Below are positions 49,222 through 60,542 of a DNA stretch of 64,000 nucleotides, piece by piece. Within the stretch, counting starts at the first letter, position 1; every line of letters starts with the position of its first letter. The notes beneath the pieces were generated by a model, which saw only the letters and a program-made list of their open reading frames with translations, did no database searches and was not told the DNA's origin. This stretch comes from Limnobacter humi (GTDB lineage Bacteria > Pseudomonadota > Gammaproteobacteria > Burkholderiales > Burkholderiaceae_B): assembly GCF_024518835.1 (NCBI RefSeq), contig NZ_JANIGO010000003.1, forward strand, positions 124,001 through 188,000. The letters run 5' to 3'. The position numbers and the translations under genes are program-made.

Positions 49222-50697
49222 TCAGGCCCTGCCGTAATTGTCCTGGAAGCGGACGATGTCATCTTCTTCCAGATAATCGCCGCTTTGCACCTCAATCATG
49301 ACCAATGGCATACGCCCCGGATTGACCAAGCGGTGTTTGTTGCCAGCGGGTATGTAAGTGGACTCGTTTTTGCGCACCAAGAACACAGCCTCGCCATTGG
49401 TTACTTCTGCGGTGCCCGTCACCACAATCCAGTGTTCACTGCGATGGTGGTGCATTTGCAAGCTGAGTGATGCGCCTGGCTTGACTTCAATCCGCTTGAT
49501 TTTGTAGCCAGCGGCATCTTCCAGGACTGTGTAAGTACCCCAGGGCCGGTGCACGGTGGGGTGCAGATTTACCAGTTCACTGCCCTTGGCTTTGAGCGCA
49601 TCCACCACTTTCTTCACATCCTGATGCCGGCTTTTGTCGGCCACCAGCAGGGCATCGGGGGTATCGATCACCAACAAATTGCTCACACCCAGCGTGGCCA
49701 CGGTACGGTCGCCCACGCGCACGTGTGTCCCTTGCGATTCAATGGAAATCAGCTCACCCCGCCCTTCCAATTGCTGGGTGTTACCGGCTGCATCGGCCTG
49801 GGCCTGTTCAGCCAGTGCTGCCCAACTGCCAATGTCGCTCCACTGGAAACCCGCAGGCACCACCGCCACATTGGCTGCTTTTTCCATCACGGCATAGTCG
49901 ATGCTGATGTCGGGCAACTGGGCAAAAGCGCTGGCATCAAACTGCACAATCTGCCCGCCAGAGGCCTTGTCTGCTCGGGACTTGGCTTGGGCCCACACCG
50001 CCTGGGCGCTGCTGCGTACATCCGGTGCCAATGAATCCAGGGCAGACAGGAACGATGACACCTCCAGCGCAAACATGCCGCCATTCCACAGGTACTCACC
50101 GCTGGCCAGATATTCCATGGCCACATCCAGCTTGGGCTTTTCAACAAAACGCTTCACAGCGTGCACGCCGGGCAAGCCTTCCAAGCTGGCGCCTTTTTGA
50201 ATGTAACCAAAACCGGTTTCCGGCGCGGTGGGCTGAATGCCAAAACAGGTGAGATTGCCTTTCAGTGCACTGGTCACAGCCTTGTGCGCCGTTTCTACAA
50301 AAGTGCTGACGGGGCTGATGAGATGGTCAGCTGGCAACACCAGCAACACCACGCGCTCTTTGGGATGCAAGGCCTGTGCCCACAAGGCAGCCAATGCAAT
50401 GGCAGGGGCCGTGTTGCGGCCAGCAGGCTCCAGAATTTGATGCAACCGGGCCCCTGCGGCAGCGGCGTTCAGCACGGGCAGGCATTCATCCTGCAGCAAA
50501 AACTGATAAGACTCGTTGCTGACCAGCAATACATCTGCTGTGGTATCCCCCTGAACCACCGCAGCCGCGCGCCGGACAGTCTGCGCGATCAGGCTTTCAC
50601 CGCCCACCTTCAGGAAGGGTTTTGGATGGTTTTTGCGAGAGACCGGCCACAGGCGGGTACCAGCACCACCACACAGCACAACGGGAATGATCTTCAT
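49222..50697 (-). CDS. manC: Mannose-1-phosphate guanylyltransferase / mannose-6-phosphate isomerase
   Basis: A bifunctional 491-residue protein. The N-terminal nucleotidyltransferase has GGAGTRLWP at 10-18 followed by NHPKPFLKV. The C-terminal cupin has MHHHRSEHWIVVTG and carries isomerase activity. It makes GDP-mannose for capsule, exopolysaccharide or O-antigen. The ATG at 50697 gives the family N-terminus MKIIPVVLCGG; the frame runs 13 codons further upstream. No manB/algC is adjacent. Confidence 0.94.
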   Translation of the reverse strand: MKIIPVVLCGGAGTRLWPVSRKNHPKPFLKVGGESLIAQTVRRAAAVVQGDTTADVLLVSNESYQFLLQDECLPVLNAAAAGARLHQILEPAGRNTAPAIALAALWAQALHPKERVVLLVLPADHLISPVSTFVETAHKAVTSALKGNLTCFGIQPTAPETGFGYIQKGASLEGLPGVHAVKRFVEKPKLDVAMEYLASGEYLWNGGMFALEVSSFLSALDSLAPDVRSSAQAVWAQAKSRADKASGGQIVQFDASAFAQLPDISIDYAVMEKAANVAVVPAGFQWSDIGSWAALAEQAQADAAGNTQQLEGRGELISIESQGTHVRVGDRTVATLGVSNLLVIDTPDALLVADKSRHQDVKKVVDALKAKGSELVNLHPTVHRPWGTYTVLEDAAGYKIKRIEVKPGASLSLQMHHHRSEHWIVVTGTAEVTNGEAVFLVRKNESTYIPAGNKHRLVNPGRMPLVMIEVQSGDYLEEDDIVRFQDNYGRA

Positions 50698-50804
50698 GCG
50701 AAATAATCCTGAATAAACGGCAAGGGTTCGATACAACAGTTAATGCAACAACAACCACCGCTGGCTGCATTCCTCAGTATAGCGGAAGGCCCTGTGGGTA
50801 AGTG

Positions 50805-51686
50805 TCAGCCACCCAGCAACACAGCCTGGACCTGCAGGGCATCTCGGGTGGCTTTCACGTCGTGAACACGCACCACAGCAGCCCCCTCTCGGGCGGCAAA
50901 GAGGGCGGCAGCAATCGATCCGTGAATGCGCTGTGGCGGGTTCTCAATGCCAGTGAGTTCACCAATCATGCGCTTGCGTGAAACACCAATCAACACCCCT
51001 GCTCCAAGCGCAGAGAATGCGGCCGTGGCCTGCATGAGGCTCACGTTGTGAGCCAGTGTTTTTCCAAAGCCAAAACCGGGGTCGACCATCAATCGGTGTA
51101 GCCCAACACCCTGTTGTTCCAGGTTGGTCAGCCGGTCTTGCAGGAAGGCTGTTACCTCGCGCACCACATCAGCATATTGGGGTGATGCCTGCATGGTGCG
51201 TGGTTCTCCCAACATGTGCATGACCACCCCACCTACTGTTGAGGCCGCCAGTGTTTCTTCAGCACCCGGCGCACGGAAACCGTTCACATCATTGAGAATA
51301 TCCACGCCCACCTCGACAGCACGGCGCATGATCTCCGGTTTTAAAGTGTCCACCGACAGCGGCACATTCCACGGCACCAGCGCCTTCAGCACTGGGGCCA
51401 GGCGGGCCCACTCTTCTTCCACTGAAACGCCCTGCGAACCAGGTCGGGTGGACTCGCCGCCCAGGTCCAGAATATCAGCACCCTCTTTCAGCAAAGTTTC
51501 GGCATGGGCAATGGCAGCCGATGCCGTGTTGTGCTGACCACCGTCGGAGAATGAGTCGGGCGTGACATTCACGATACCCATGATCAAGGGGCTGTGCGGT
51601 GATGGCGTGAGCTTGAAGCGGCCTGCGGACCAGGTTTTGGGCATGGGGATGAACTGCGGTGGGTATTGATGGAATTGTAATCGCAT
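50805..51686 (-). CDS. folP: Dihydropteroate synthase
   Basis: Joins p-aminobenzoate to dihydropterin pyrophosphate in folate synthesis, the target of sulfonamides. Of 293 residues, key motifs are MGIVNVTPDSFSDGG, LDLGGESTRPGS, NDVNGF, VDPGFGFGKT, GVSRKRMIGE and VRVHDVKAT. An internal ATG at 51644 could be the true start; the extra 14 residues are not conserved. A 379-bp region with no clear gene lies upstream. Confidence 0.94.
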   Translation of the reverse strand: MRLQFHQYPPQFIPMPKTWSAGRFKLTPSPHSPLIMGIVNVTPDSFSDGGQHNTASAAIAHAETLLKEGADILDLGGESTRPGSQGVSVEEEWARLAPVLKALVPWNVPLSVDTLKPEIMRRAVEVGVDILNDVNGFRAPGAEETLAASTVGGVVMHMLGEPRTMQASPQYADVVREVTAFLQDRLTNLEQQGVGLHRLMVDPGFGFGKTLAHNVSLMQATAAFSALGAGVLIGVSRKRMIGELTGIENPPQRIHGSIAAALFAAREGAAVVRVHDVKATRDALQVQAVLLGG

Positions 51687-51698
51687 TACACCCCGCTA

Positions 51699-51722
51699 AG
51701 ACCGACGGCTCGGTCTGTTTTT
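51699..51722 (+). terminator. Intrinsic terminator pointing away from folP
   Basis: AGACCGA-CGGC-TCGGTCT followed by GTTTTT, a textbook terminator on the plus strand. No plus-strand gene is seen upstream, so it may stop antisense transcription or be left from a lost gene. Confidence 0.75.
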
Positions 51723-51748
51723 CAGCCCCCAGCAACACCGGGGGGCTG
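51723..51748. repeat. GC-rich stem-loop
   Basis: CAGCCCCC (51723-51730) pairs with GGGGGCTG (51741-51748) across a 10-base loop. No T-run on either side. Confidence 0.55.
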
Positions 51749-52065
51749 ACTCTTCGGCGCTGGGCATACCGGCATTGATGGGGCCATTGCTCCGAGTCTG
51801 TTTGTGGCCTGCGCAGTTCACCTCCCCTGCAACGACAATCAGGGACATTGGCCCGAGCGTGCCAAACAGGCGCGGTGGGCCAAGCTCAACGAGCTAGCCC
51901 AGAGGTCGATTCCCGACCGTCTCTTTTGGAGGGTCGACCTCAGCGATCGTGAGGCTCAGTGAGGGAAACACCAATGGACCGTCGCCAAGGGCGAGGTAAC
52001 TGCGCAGTGCCGCAAATGGCTGCGCTAAAGGGGTGTGACCGCGGAGTGCCCTGGGAAGACCGCGT

Positions 52066-53100
52066 TCAGGCCTTCACAATCGTCTGCGCTTCGCCCGCTT
52101 CCCGCGCACGAATTGCACCAATCCGATAAGCCTTTTCACCGGCTGCAGCCAACAATTCCAACGCCGCATCGGTTTGTGCAGCCGGCACCACAATTACCAT
52201 GCCAATGCCGCAGTTGAACACGCGGTTCATTTCATCAAACGGCACCTGGCCATTTTGCTGGAGCCACTTGAACAGATCGGTCTCGGGCCAGCTGGCACGG
52301 TTCAACTCGGCGGTTAGGCTTTCAGGCAATACGCGGGGAATGTTTTCAACCAGGCCACCGCCGGTGATGTGCGCCAATGCATGCACGGGCAGTTTGCGAA
52401 TCAGTTCAAGCACAGGCTTCACATACATGCGCGTGGGGGCCATGATGGCTTCGCGCAAGGTCACGCCGTCGCACGATTGATTCAGGTCGGGTTGTGCGCG
52501 GTCCAAAATTTTGCGCACCAGCGAGAACCCGTTGGAATGCACGCCATTGGAGGCCAAACCGATCACCACATCGCCTGCCGACACTTTGCTGCCGTCAATA
52601 ATCTCGGACTTTTCAACCACACCCACCGCAAAACCAGCCAGGTCGTATTCGCCTTCGGGGTACATGCCGGGCATCTCGGCTGTTTCGCCACCAATCAAGG
52701 CGCAGCCGGCCTGTTCACAACCGGTGGCAATACCGCCAACGACGCTGGCGGCTGTTTTCACATCCAGCTTTCCACAGGCAAAATAGTCCAGAAAATACAG
52801 GGGCTCTGCCCCTTGCACCAAAATGTCGTTGGCACTCATGGCCACCAGGTCAATGCCCACCGTGTGGTGAATGTTCCAGTCAAAGGCCAGGCGCAGCTTG
52901 GTGCCCACACCATCGGTGCCCGACACCAGCACAGGCTCTTTGTACCCTTTGGGCACTTCAAACAAGGCCCCAAAACCGCCAATGCCTGCCAGTACACCCG
53001 GGCGCAGGGTTTTTTTGGCCATTGGCTTGATGGCTTCGACCAAGTCGTCCCCGGCTTGAATGTCAACGCCAGCGTCTTTGTAGGTCAAGGGAGAATTCAT
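52066..53100 (-). CDS. purM: Phosphoribosylformylglycinamidine cyclo-ligase (AIR synthase)
   Basis: Fifth step of purine synthesis, ATP-dependent closure of the imidazole ring. The 344-residue protein starts [17 protein letters not shown] and has [45 protein letters not shown] and [16 protein letters not shown], all PurM hallmarks. The ATG at 53100 gives the family start; the frame extends 19 codons further. It is divergent from hda with 218 bp between them. Confidence 0.96.
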   Translation of the reverse strand: MNSPLTYKDAGVDIQAGDDLVEAIKPMAKKTLRPGVLAGIGGFGALFEVPKGYKEPVLVSGTDGVGTKLRLAFDWNIHHTVGIDLVAMSANDILVQGAEPLYFLDYFACGKLDVKTAASVVGGIATGCEQAGCALIGGETAEMPGMYPEGEYDLAGFAVGVVEKSEIIDGSKVSAGDVVIGLASNGVHSNGFSLVRKILDRAQPDLNQSCDGVTLREAIMAPTRMYVKPVLELIRKLPVHALAHITGGGLVENIPRVLPESLTAELNRASWPETDLFKWLQQNGQVPFDEMNRVFNCGIGMVIVVPAAQTDAALELLAAAGEKAYRIGAIRAREAGEAQTIVKA

Positions 53101-53318
53101 GGTCAGGCAGTCCGGAAAAATGGGCAAGAAGGGCAGCAGGTTCGCGCGGCGAAGCACCGCGCACTGCTCACAAGTCCGTGTATTTTAACCGACTCCAAGC
53201 CCAATAGCGCCTTTCGGAGTTATTATTGAAGGCTGCCTTGTTGGCGTTTTGATCACCATTTGACGCCAGCCAAAGGGGATCATCCCCAGCAAGCAAGCCC
53301 GTCCAGTCCACCCGCGCA

Positions 53319-54005
53319 ATGTTCATGCAACAACTGCTTCTCGATGTGTTCACCCCGCCCAGGCCCAGCCTGGTGAACTTCATCGTGGGGCAAAATGCGC
53401 CGGTGGTCCACGAACTGCAAGCCCTGGTGCGGGGTGCATCGGCCAGCCCCTTTATTTTGTTGTACGGGTCAGCTGGTTGTGGCAAAACCCACCTGCTCAA
53501 AAGCATGGCCAGCCTGCTGGGCGCACCGGTGTTGGCTGGCCAAACCCGGTTTGTCTTCAAACCTGGCGACCAGGCGCTGATCATCGACAACCTCGAAGCG
53601 CTCACGCCCTACTCGCAGGTGCAACTGTTCAACGCTTTTAATTCCGCCCTGGCAGACCGCCTGCCCCCGGCGATTGTATTGGCCAGTGAACACCACCCGG
53701 CTGAACTTCCGGTGCGAGACGACTTGCGCACCCGCATTCAAGCGGGCCTTTGCCTGCGTGTACATCCCTTGAGCGACGACGAAAAACACCATGCCTTGCA
53801 ATCGGTCGCCAAAAGCCGCGGGCTTGAATTGAGCCCCGAGGTGGTGGACTATGCGCTGCGCTACTTCCAGCGCGACATGGGTTCGCTCATGGCCGTGATC
53901 GACAGCCTGGACCGCTTTTCGCTGGAACAACACAAACCGGTGAGCGTCAACCTGCTGCGCCACTGGATGAAACGCCGGGAAAGCCTGGTGGTTCGAGAAC
54001 AATAA
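53319..54005 (+). CDS. hda: DnaA regulatory inactivator Hda
   Basis: A 228-residue AAA+ protein related to DnaA without its DNA-binding domain. The N-terminal QLLLDV motif (residues 5-10) is a sliding-clamp binding peptide. Walker A is GSAGCGKT at 50-57, with IIDNLE as Walker B and the sensor region ending in a short helix. With the clamp it should stimulate ATP hydrolysis by DnaA and prevent re-initiation. ATGs at 53319 and 53325 are both possible. Followed closely by a HAD phosphatase and pcnB. Confidence 0.9.
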   Translation: MFMQQLLLDVFTPPRPSLVNFIVGQNAPVVHELQALVRGASASPFILLYGSAGCGKTHLLKSMASLLGAPVLAGQTRFVFKPGDQALIIDNLEALTPYSQVQLFNAFNSALADRLPPAIVLASEHHPAELPVRDDLRTRIQAGLCLRVHPLSDDEKHHALQSVAKSRGLELSPEVVDYALRYFQRDMGSLMAVIDSLDRFSLEQHKPVSVNLLRHWMKRRESLVVREQ

Positions 54006-54016
54006 CGACCAAGACC

Positions 54017-54682
54017 ATGAAACTCGCACTTTTTGATTTGGACAACACCCTACTCCCCATGGACTCCGATCACGGCTGGTCGCAGTTCCTGATTGAACTG
54101 GGTGTATTGGACCGCGATGAATTTGAAGCCAGAAACAACCAGTTTTACGCCGACTACAAAGCGGGTTGCCTCGACATTGATGCCTTTCTGGAATTTCAGC
54201 TGCGGCCGCTGAAAACGCACACCCGGCAACAGCTGGACGCCTGGCATGCCCGATACATGGATGAGGTCATTCGCCCCAATATCAAACCGGCAGCCATCGA
54301 ACTGGTCAACAAGCACCAGGCCGAGGGCGACCTGTGCATGATCATCACCGCCACCAACAGCTTCATCACCCGCCCCATTGCCAATGCCTTTGGCATCGAG
54401 CACCTGATTGCCACTGAGCCCGAAGTGAAAGCCGGTGAATTCACCGGCGGCGTGAGCGGATTGCCCAGCTTTCGGGAAGGCAAGGTAACGCGCCTGAACG
54501 CGTGGCTCAAAGCCCGCAACCTAGACTGGCAAAACTTTGAGCGTTCGTATTTTTACAGCGATTCCATCAACGACCTGCCGCTGCTGGAATGCGTCAGCCA
54601 CCCGGTGGCCGCAAACCCGGACCCTACACTGGCTGGTATTGCCCGTGAACGGCAGTGGCCCATTCTGGAGCTGTTCAAATGA
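54017..54682 (+). CDS. HAD-IB family phosphatase (SerB-like)
   Basis: A 221-residue HAD hydrolase of subfamily IB. The nucleophile and acid are D7 and D9 in LFDLDNTLLP, motif II is in ITATNSF, the lysine is in EGKVTRL, and motif IV is in YSDSINDLPLLE. These proteins include phosphoserine and histidinol-phosphate phosphatases; which substrate applies here cannot be told. Genes of this type commonly sit between hda and pcnB in Burkholderiales. Its stop overlaps the pcnB start as ATGA. Confidence 0.88.
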   Translation: MKLALFDLDNTLLPMDSDHGWSQFLIELGVLDRDEFEARNNQFYADYKAGCLDIDAFLEFQLRPLKTHTRQQLDAWHARYMDEVIRPNIKPAAIELVNKHQAEGDLCMIITATNSFITRPIANAFGIEHLIATEPEVKAGEFTGGVSGLPSFREGKVTRLNAWLKARNLDWQNFERSYFYSDSINDLPLLECVSHPVAANPDPTLAGIARERQWPILELFK

Positions 54683-56127
54683 TTCGCAAGTTCTTTAAAC
54701 GCTTGTTGGCCAAGCCCACACTGAGCAAAGACATTCCCGGCAAGCAAAGCCACACCCATTTGAACCACGGTGGAAAAACACCGGCGGCCTATGGCGTGCA
54801 CAAACCCAAGGTGTGGACCCTGGCCGAGCACAAAATTGACCGACGACTGGTGAGCCACAACGCCATCCGCGTGTGCGAAACCCTGCAAGGCAAAGGCTAC
54901 AAGGCGTTTGTGGTGGGTGGTGCCGTGCGTGACCTGGTGCTGGGCATGCGCCCCAAGGACTTCGATGTGGCCACTGACGCCAGCCCCGAGCAGGTGCAGC
55001 GTCTGTTCCGCCGGGCCCGCATCATTGGCCGCCGCTTCCAGATTGTGCATGTCATGTTTGGTCCGGAGACCATCGAAACCTCCACGTTCCGAGCCCTGGC
55101 CAGTTCCAGCAGCGAAGTGGATGAGCATGGCCGCGTGCTGCGCGACAATGAATTCGGCCGACAAGATGAAGATGCAACTCGCCGCGACTTCACCGTCAAC
55201 GCCCTGTACTACGACCCGAGCACCGAAACCGTGTGGGACTACCACCACGGGATGGAAGACCTGCGGGCCAAAACCCTGCGCATGATTGGCGAGCCCAGCC
55301 AGCGTTACCGCGAAGACCCGGTCCGCATGCTGCGAGTGGTGCGCTTTGCCGCCAAGCTCAATTTCACCATTGAGCCCGCCACCTACGCCCCCATTGCCGA
55401 CTTGGCCGACTTGTTGAAAAACGTGCCCGCATCGCGCCTGTTTGACGAAATGTTGAAGCTGCTCATGAGCGGATCGGCCCTGGCCTGCCTGAAAGGCTTG
55501 CGCAAAGCTGGTTTGCACCATGGTGTGTTTCCACTGTTGGATGCCATCATGGACCAGGAGCGCGGCGAAGCATTTCTGGCCGAAGCTTTGTCCCGCACCG
55601 ACCAGCGCGTGAAAGACGGCAAACCACTGAGCCCCGGCTTTTTGTTTGCCTGTTTGCTGTGGCACTTGGTGCTGGAAACCTGGGAGAAAAAACTGGAACA
55701 GGGGGAGGTGAAATTCCCCGCCCTGTTTGCAGCCATGGATGAAGTGCTGGCCGAGCAGGCCGAGCGCACCGCCATTCCCCGCCGTTTGACTGGCGACATG
55801 CGTGAAATTTGGGCCTTCCAGCCCCGGTTTGAAAAGCGCGCGGGCAAGGCCCCCTTCCGCATGTTGGAGCAACAGAAGTTTCGGGCTGCGCTGGACTTTT
55901 ATGAACTGCGCGCAGAAACCGGCGATGCCGATCCGGAGGTGGCCCGCTGGTGGCGTATTTTCAGTGATGGTGAAAGCAACAACCGCCAACACCTGATGGA
56001 ACAACTGCGCGAAACACCCGCAGGCCGGGCTGAGGCTGCACCGAAGAAAAAACGCCGCCGCAAGCGCAAACCCAACAGCAACACCGCCACTGGCGCTGCA
56101 GGCAACAACCAACAATCGGGTCAATAA
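54679..56127 (+). CDS. pcnB: Poly(A) polymerase I
   Basis: Adds poly(A) tails to RNA 3' ends and so promotes decay. The 482-residue protein has the nucleotidyltransferase core VVGGAVRDLVLG at about 78-89 with metal-binding aspartates in DFDVATD (94-100), and a conserved RRDFTVNALYYD. A basic C-terminal tail (KKKRRRKRKP) follows, as in PcnB. It is not the CCA-adding enzyme by this tail and by its long N-terminal arm. The start overlaps the HAD gene stop (ATGA). Confidence 0.94.
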   Translation: MIRKFFKRLLAKPTLSKDIPGKQSHTHLNHGGKTPAAYGVHKPKVWTLAEHKIDRRLVSHNAIRVCETLQGKGYKAFVVGGAVRDLVLGMRPKDFDVATDASPEQVQRLFRRARIIGRRFQIVHVMFGPETIETSTFRALASSSSEVDEHGRVLRDNEFGRQDEDATRRDFTVNALYYDPSTETVWDYHHGMEDLRAKTLRMIGEPSQRYREDPVRMLRVVRFAAKLNFTIEPATYAPIADLADLLKNVPASRLFDEMLKLLMSGSALACLKGLRKAGLHHGVFPLLDAIMDQERGEAFLAEALSRTDQRVKDGKPLSPGFLFACLLWHLVLETWEKKLEQGEVKFPALFAAMDEVLAEQAERTAIPRRLTGDMREIWAFQPRFEKRAGKAPFRMLEQQKFRAALDFYELRAETGDADPEVARWWRIFSDGESNNRQHLMEQLRETPAGRAEAAPKKKRRRKRKPNSNTATGAAGNNQQSGQ

Positions 56128-56137
56128 GCCTTTGAAC

Positions 56138-56623
56138 ATGACAACCGCAAGCACCCGCTGCTACCTGGGCTTGGGTGGCAACCTGGGCAACCCGGTGAGC
56201 TTATTTGATGAAGTGATTGCGCATGTTGCTCAACATGCGCACTGCCGACACCACCGGGAATCGCCGCGCTACGAAAGTGCACCGGTGGACTCCAGCGGCC
56301 CCAACTACATCAACTCGGTGCTGGAGCTGGATTGGGCAGGCAGCGCCGATGAATTGCTGGCCACCTGCATGTCCACCGAGACCGCGCTGGGCCGCGTGCG
56401 CACCGTGCGCAACGCCCCCCGGCTGATTGACGTGGATGTGCTGCTGTTTGGCCAAGCGCGCATTCAAACCCCCAGCCTGACCGTGCCGCACCCCCGCATG
56501 CACCTGCGCCGATTTGTGCTGGCCCCGCTGTTGGACCTCAACCCGTTCATTGAAATACCCGGCCTGGGCGCCGCCAAACTGTTTCTGCCAAACACCCAAG
56601 ACCAAGTCTGCACGCGGATTTGA
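56138..56623 (+). CDS. folK: HPPK, folate pyrophosphokinase
   Basis: Transfers pyrophosphate to 6-hydroxymethyl-dihydropterin, supplying the substrate of FolP. It has 161 residues with LGLGGNLGNP, RLIDVDVLLFG and VPHPRMHLRRFVLAPL, the three HPPK landmarks. An in-frame TTG at 56132 precedes the ATG at 56138; the ATG is preferred. It follows pcnB by 10 bases and leads into the dck-panBCD genes. Confidence 0.93.
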   Translation: MTTASTRCYLGLGGNLGNPVSLFDEVIAHVAQHAHCRHHRESPRYESAPVDSSGPNYINSVLELDWAGSADELLATCMSTETALGRVRTVRNAPRLIDVDVLLFGQARIQTPSLTVPHPRMHLRRFVLAPLLDLNPFIEIPGLGAAKLFLPNTQDQVCTRI

Positions 56624-56691
56624 GCCTGTTTTCAAATTCGCACACAGGCACTGCGCTACACTGTGCCCCTACACCCACAAAACACCCGCCC

Positions 56692-57333
56692 ATGCTTGCC
56701 AACAAATACAGACACATCGTGATTGAAGGGCCCATTGGCGTGGGCAAAACCTCACTGGCCCGCCTGATCGCGCAGCGCTTCACAGCCGAATTGCTGCTTG
56801 AAAAACCCGATGAAAACCCCTTTTTGGACAAGTTTTACCGGGAGCCGGCGCGCTACGCACTGCCTACCCAGTTGTTCTTCCTGTTTCAGCGCATTGGTCA
56901 ATTGCGGGACCTGACTCAACGCGACTTTTTTGAAAACATGGTGGTGAGCGACTTCCTGCTGGAAAAAGACCGCATGTTTGCAGCCCTCACACTGGATGAG
57001 GAAGAACTGAAGCTGTACAACCAGATTTACCAGCACCAAAGCCCGCAAACCAGCGTGCCCGACCTGGTGATTTACCTGCAGGCCTCACCCCAAGCACTGA
57101 TTGAGCGTGTACAAAAGCGCGCCATTCCCTATGAAATGAACATCACCGAGGCGTATTTGTCTCAGTTGAGTGATGCTTACAGCCGCTTCTTTTACCACTA
57201 TGACGACGCGCCGCTGTTGATTGTCAACACCGAACACTTAAACCCGGTGGACCACCCAGAGGATTTTGATCTGCTGCTCAACCAGATTGAAACCATGAAG
57301 GGTCGCCGAGAATTTTTCAACTGGTCTGAATAG
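56692..57333 (+). CDS. dck: Deoxynucleoside kinase family protein
   Basis: A 213-residue P-loop kinase of the deoxyadenosine/deoxyguanosine kinase family: GPIGVGKTS at 13-21, YRFLREF-type motif replaced by [11 protein letters not shown], and a short lid near RVQKRAI. It phosphorylates salvaged deoxynucleosides; base preference is unknown. It is regularly found between folK and panB in Burkholderiales. The ATG at 56692 has no clear Shine-Dalgarno sequence; an in-frame TTG at 56620 lies over the folK stop. Confidence 0.87.
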   Translation: MLANKYRHIVIEGPIGVGKTSLARLIAQRFTAELLLEKPDENPFLDKFYREPARYALPTQLFFLFQRIGQLRDLTQRDFFENMVVSDFLLEKDRMFAALTLDEEELKLYNQIYQHQSPQTSVPDLVIYLQASPQALIERVQKRAIPYEMNITEAYLSQLSDAYSRFFYHYDDAPLLIVNTEHLNPVDHPEDFDLLLNQIETMKGRREFFNWSE

Positions 57334-57377
57334 TTGGCCTATCTTGTTGTAACGCCCACCCCAGGGAGCCCAAAACC

Positions 57378-59073
<1,696 letters not shown>

Positions 59074-59074
<1 letters not shown>

Positions 59075-59454
59075 TGCAACGCGAAATGTTGCTCGGAAAA
59101 ATTCACCGAGCAAAAGTAACCCACTGTGAGCTGCACTACGAGGGTTCCTGCGCCATTGACGAGAACTTGCTGGAAGCCTCCGGCATCATCGAATTCCAGC
59201 GCATCGACATCTATGTGATCGACAACGGCGAACGCTTTTCCACCTACGCCATCAAAGGTGAGCGTGGCAGCGGCATGATTTCATTGAATGGCGCGGCAGC
59301 CCGCCGGGCCCAAAAAGGCGACTTGGTGATTATTGCGGCCTACGGCACCTTGAGTGATGAAGAGTGCAAAACCTTCAAGCCCAAGCTGGTGTTTGTGGAC
59401 GACAACAATCAGATGAATGAGCAGCGCGGGCACATTCCCACGCAGCAGATGTAA
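59074..59454 (+). CDS. panD: Aspartate 1-decarboxylase
   Basis: Makes beta-alanine for PanC. A 126-residue pyruvoyl enzyme; the self-cleavage site is G24-S25 in YEGSCAID, which creates the pyruvoyl group, and Y58 region [10 protein letters not shown] matches the family. It is translationally coupled to panC and followed by a strong terminator. Confidence 0.96.
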
Positions 59455-59480
59455 AAAAAGCGCCGCAAGGCGCTTTTTTT
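59453..59480. terminator. Bidirectional intrinsic terminator
   Basis: A perfect 12-bp inverted repeat: seven A plus GCGCC, GCAA loop, GGCGC plus seven T. Works in both directions and separates panBCD from convergent tsaC. Confidence 0.93.
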
Positions 59481-59496
59481 ATATAGAAACAAGGCC

Positions 59497-60504
59497 TCAG
59501 GCGGACGCCCGCCGCAAACGGTCTGCAACGCCTTCCCACGCCGGCACCGGATCAGGCTCTTCAACGATCAATTGCGCATAGCCATCTTCATCGGCCTTGC
59601 GCAAAATCAGATACAACTGCTGCGCCACCTGCTCGGCATGCGGCGCCAGTGCCAGCAGCATGGGTTTTACGCGGCTACGCAACTGCACTTCCGAAATCTC
59701 ATCCAGAAAGGCCTCGCCCCAGCCGACGATCAAGGTGGGTTGCTCACAGGCAACCTCGCCCATCGCGCTGGCAGGCAACACCAGCACTTTTGCATCGGGG
59801 CTGTAATGCTTTTCAAGCGCGCCTGACACACGGGGGGCATCGGTGGCCTGCAAAGCCTCGGCATGACGCTGCACCGCCACACCCAGCACTTGTTCAATCT
59901 GCTCGGCGGTAATGGCCCCGGGCCGCAAAATGGCTGGGGTGGGTTTCAGCAAACTCACAATGGTCGATTCAATACCCACAGCCGGAATATCCCCGTCCAG
60001 CACGTAAGCAATGCGGCCATCGAGTTCCTGCAACACATGGCTGGCCCGGGTGGGGCTGACCTTGCCAAACCGGTTGGCCGACGGGGCCGCCACTGGCACA
60101 CCCACAGCTTTCAAGAGTTCAATGGCCACCGGGTGGGATGGGCAGCGGATGCCGACCGAATGTTGCCCACCCGTCACTTCCAGCGGCATGTTGGGGCCCT
60201 TGGGCACCACCAGGGTCAAGGGGCCTGGCCAAAAGGCATCCATCAAACGCTGCATGGTCGGCGTCACTTCGGCAACCCAGCCGTCCAACCGGGCATGGGG
60301 CGCCACATGGGCAATCAAGGGGTGGTTTTCAGGGCGACCTTTGGCCGCAAAAATGTTGCGAATGCCGTCAAGAGACGACACCGCTGCCCCAAGACCAAAC
60401 ACGGTTTCGGTGGGAAAAGCCACCAGCTTGCCCAGCCGCAACGCCTGCGCACATTCTTCAATGTTGCCATGCGTGGGTTTGAGCAATGTGGTTCGGTTGG
60501 CCAT
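59497..60504 (-). CDS. tsaC: Threonylcarbamoyl-AMP synthase (YrdC-Sua5 fusion form)
   Basis: Makes threonylcarbamoyl-AMP for the t6A modification of tRNAs reading ANN codons. A 335-residue protein with an N-terminal YrdC domain (about 1-205: GKLVAFPTETVFGLGAA, RPENHPLIAHV, APSANRFGKVSPT, GIESTIV) and a C-terminal Sua5 domain (about 210-330). It lies downstream of purK on the same strand, 38 bases away, and probably belongs to the purC-purE-purK transcript. Confidence 0.93.
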   Translation of the reverse strand: MANRTTLLKPTHGNIEECAQALRLGKLVAFPTETVFGLGAAVSSLDGIRNIFAAKGRPENHPLIAHVAPHARLDGWVAEVTPTMQRLMDAFWPGPLTLVVPKGPNMPLEVTGGQHSVGIRCPSHPVAIELLKAVGVPVAAPSANRFGKVSPTRASHVLQELDGRIAYVLDGDIPAVGIESTIVSLLKPTPAILRPGAITAEQIEQVLGVAVQRHAEALQATDAPRVSGALEKHYSPDAKVLVLPASAMGEVACEQPTLIVGWGEAFLDEISEVQLRSRVKPMLLALAPHAEQVAQQLYLILRKADEDGYAQLIVEEPDPVPAWEGVADRLRRASA

Positions 60505-60542
60505 GGTGAATCGCTGTTGGTTGCGCGTATCAGTGACAAGTA

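Larger units (their letters stand above)
51687..52065. other. 379-bp gap with an orphan terminator and a possible gene remnant
   Basis: No intact gene. Next to folP there is a plus-strand intrinsic terminator (51699-51722) and a second stem-loop (51723-51748). From 51750 to the TAA at 52026-52028 one plus-strand frame is open for 92 codons except for a single TGA at 51960. Its translation (for example CNDNQGHWPERAKQARW) has the look of coding sequence, but I do not recognise it. It may be a decayed gene. Confidence 0.4.

Noticed and set aside
51750-52028. CsbD-like or XdhC-like gene in the folP-purM gap
   Set aside because: A few residues (KGEV, GAGH) recall these families but the match is too short and order is not convincing.
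54553-56154. Long minus-strand open frame (533 codons) across pcnB
   Set aside because: Antisense shadow of PcnB and the HAD gene; no motif and no ribosome binding site.
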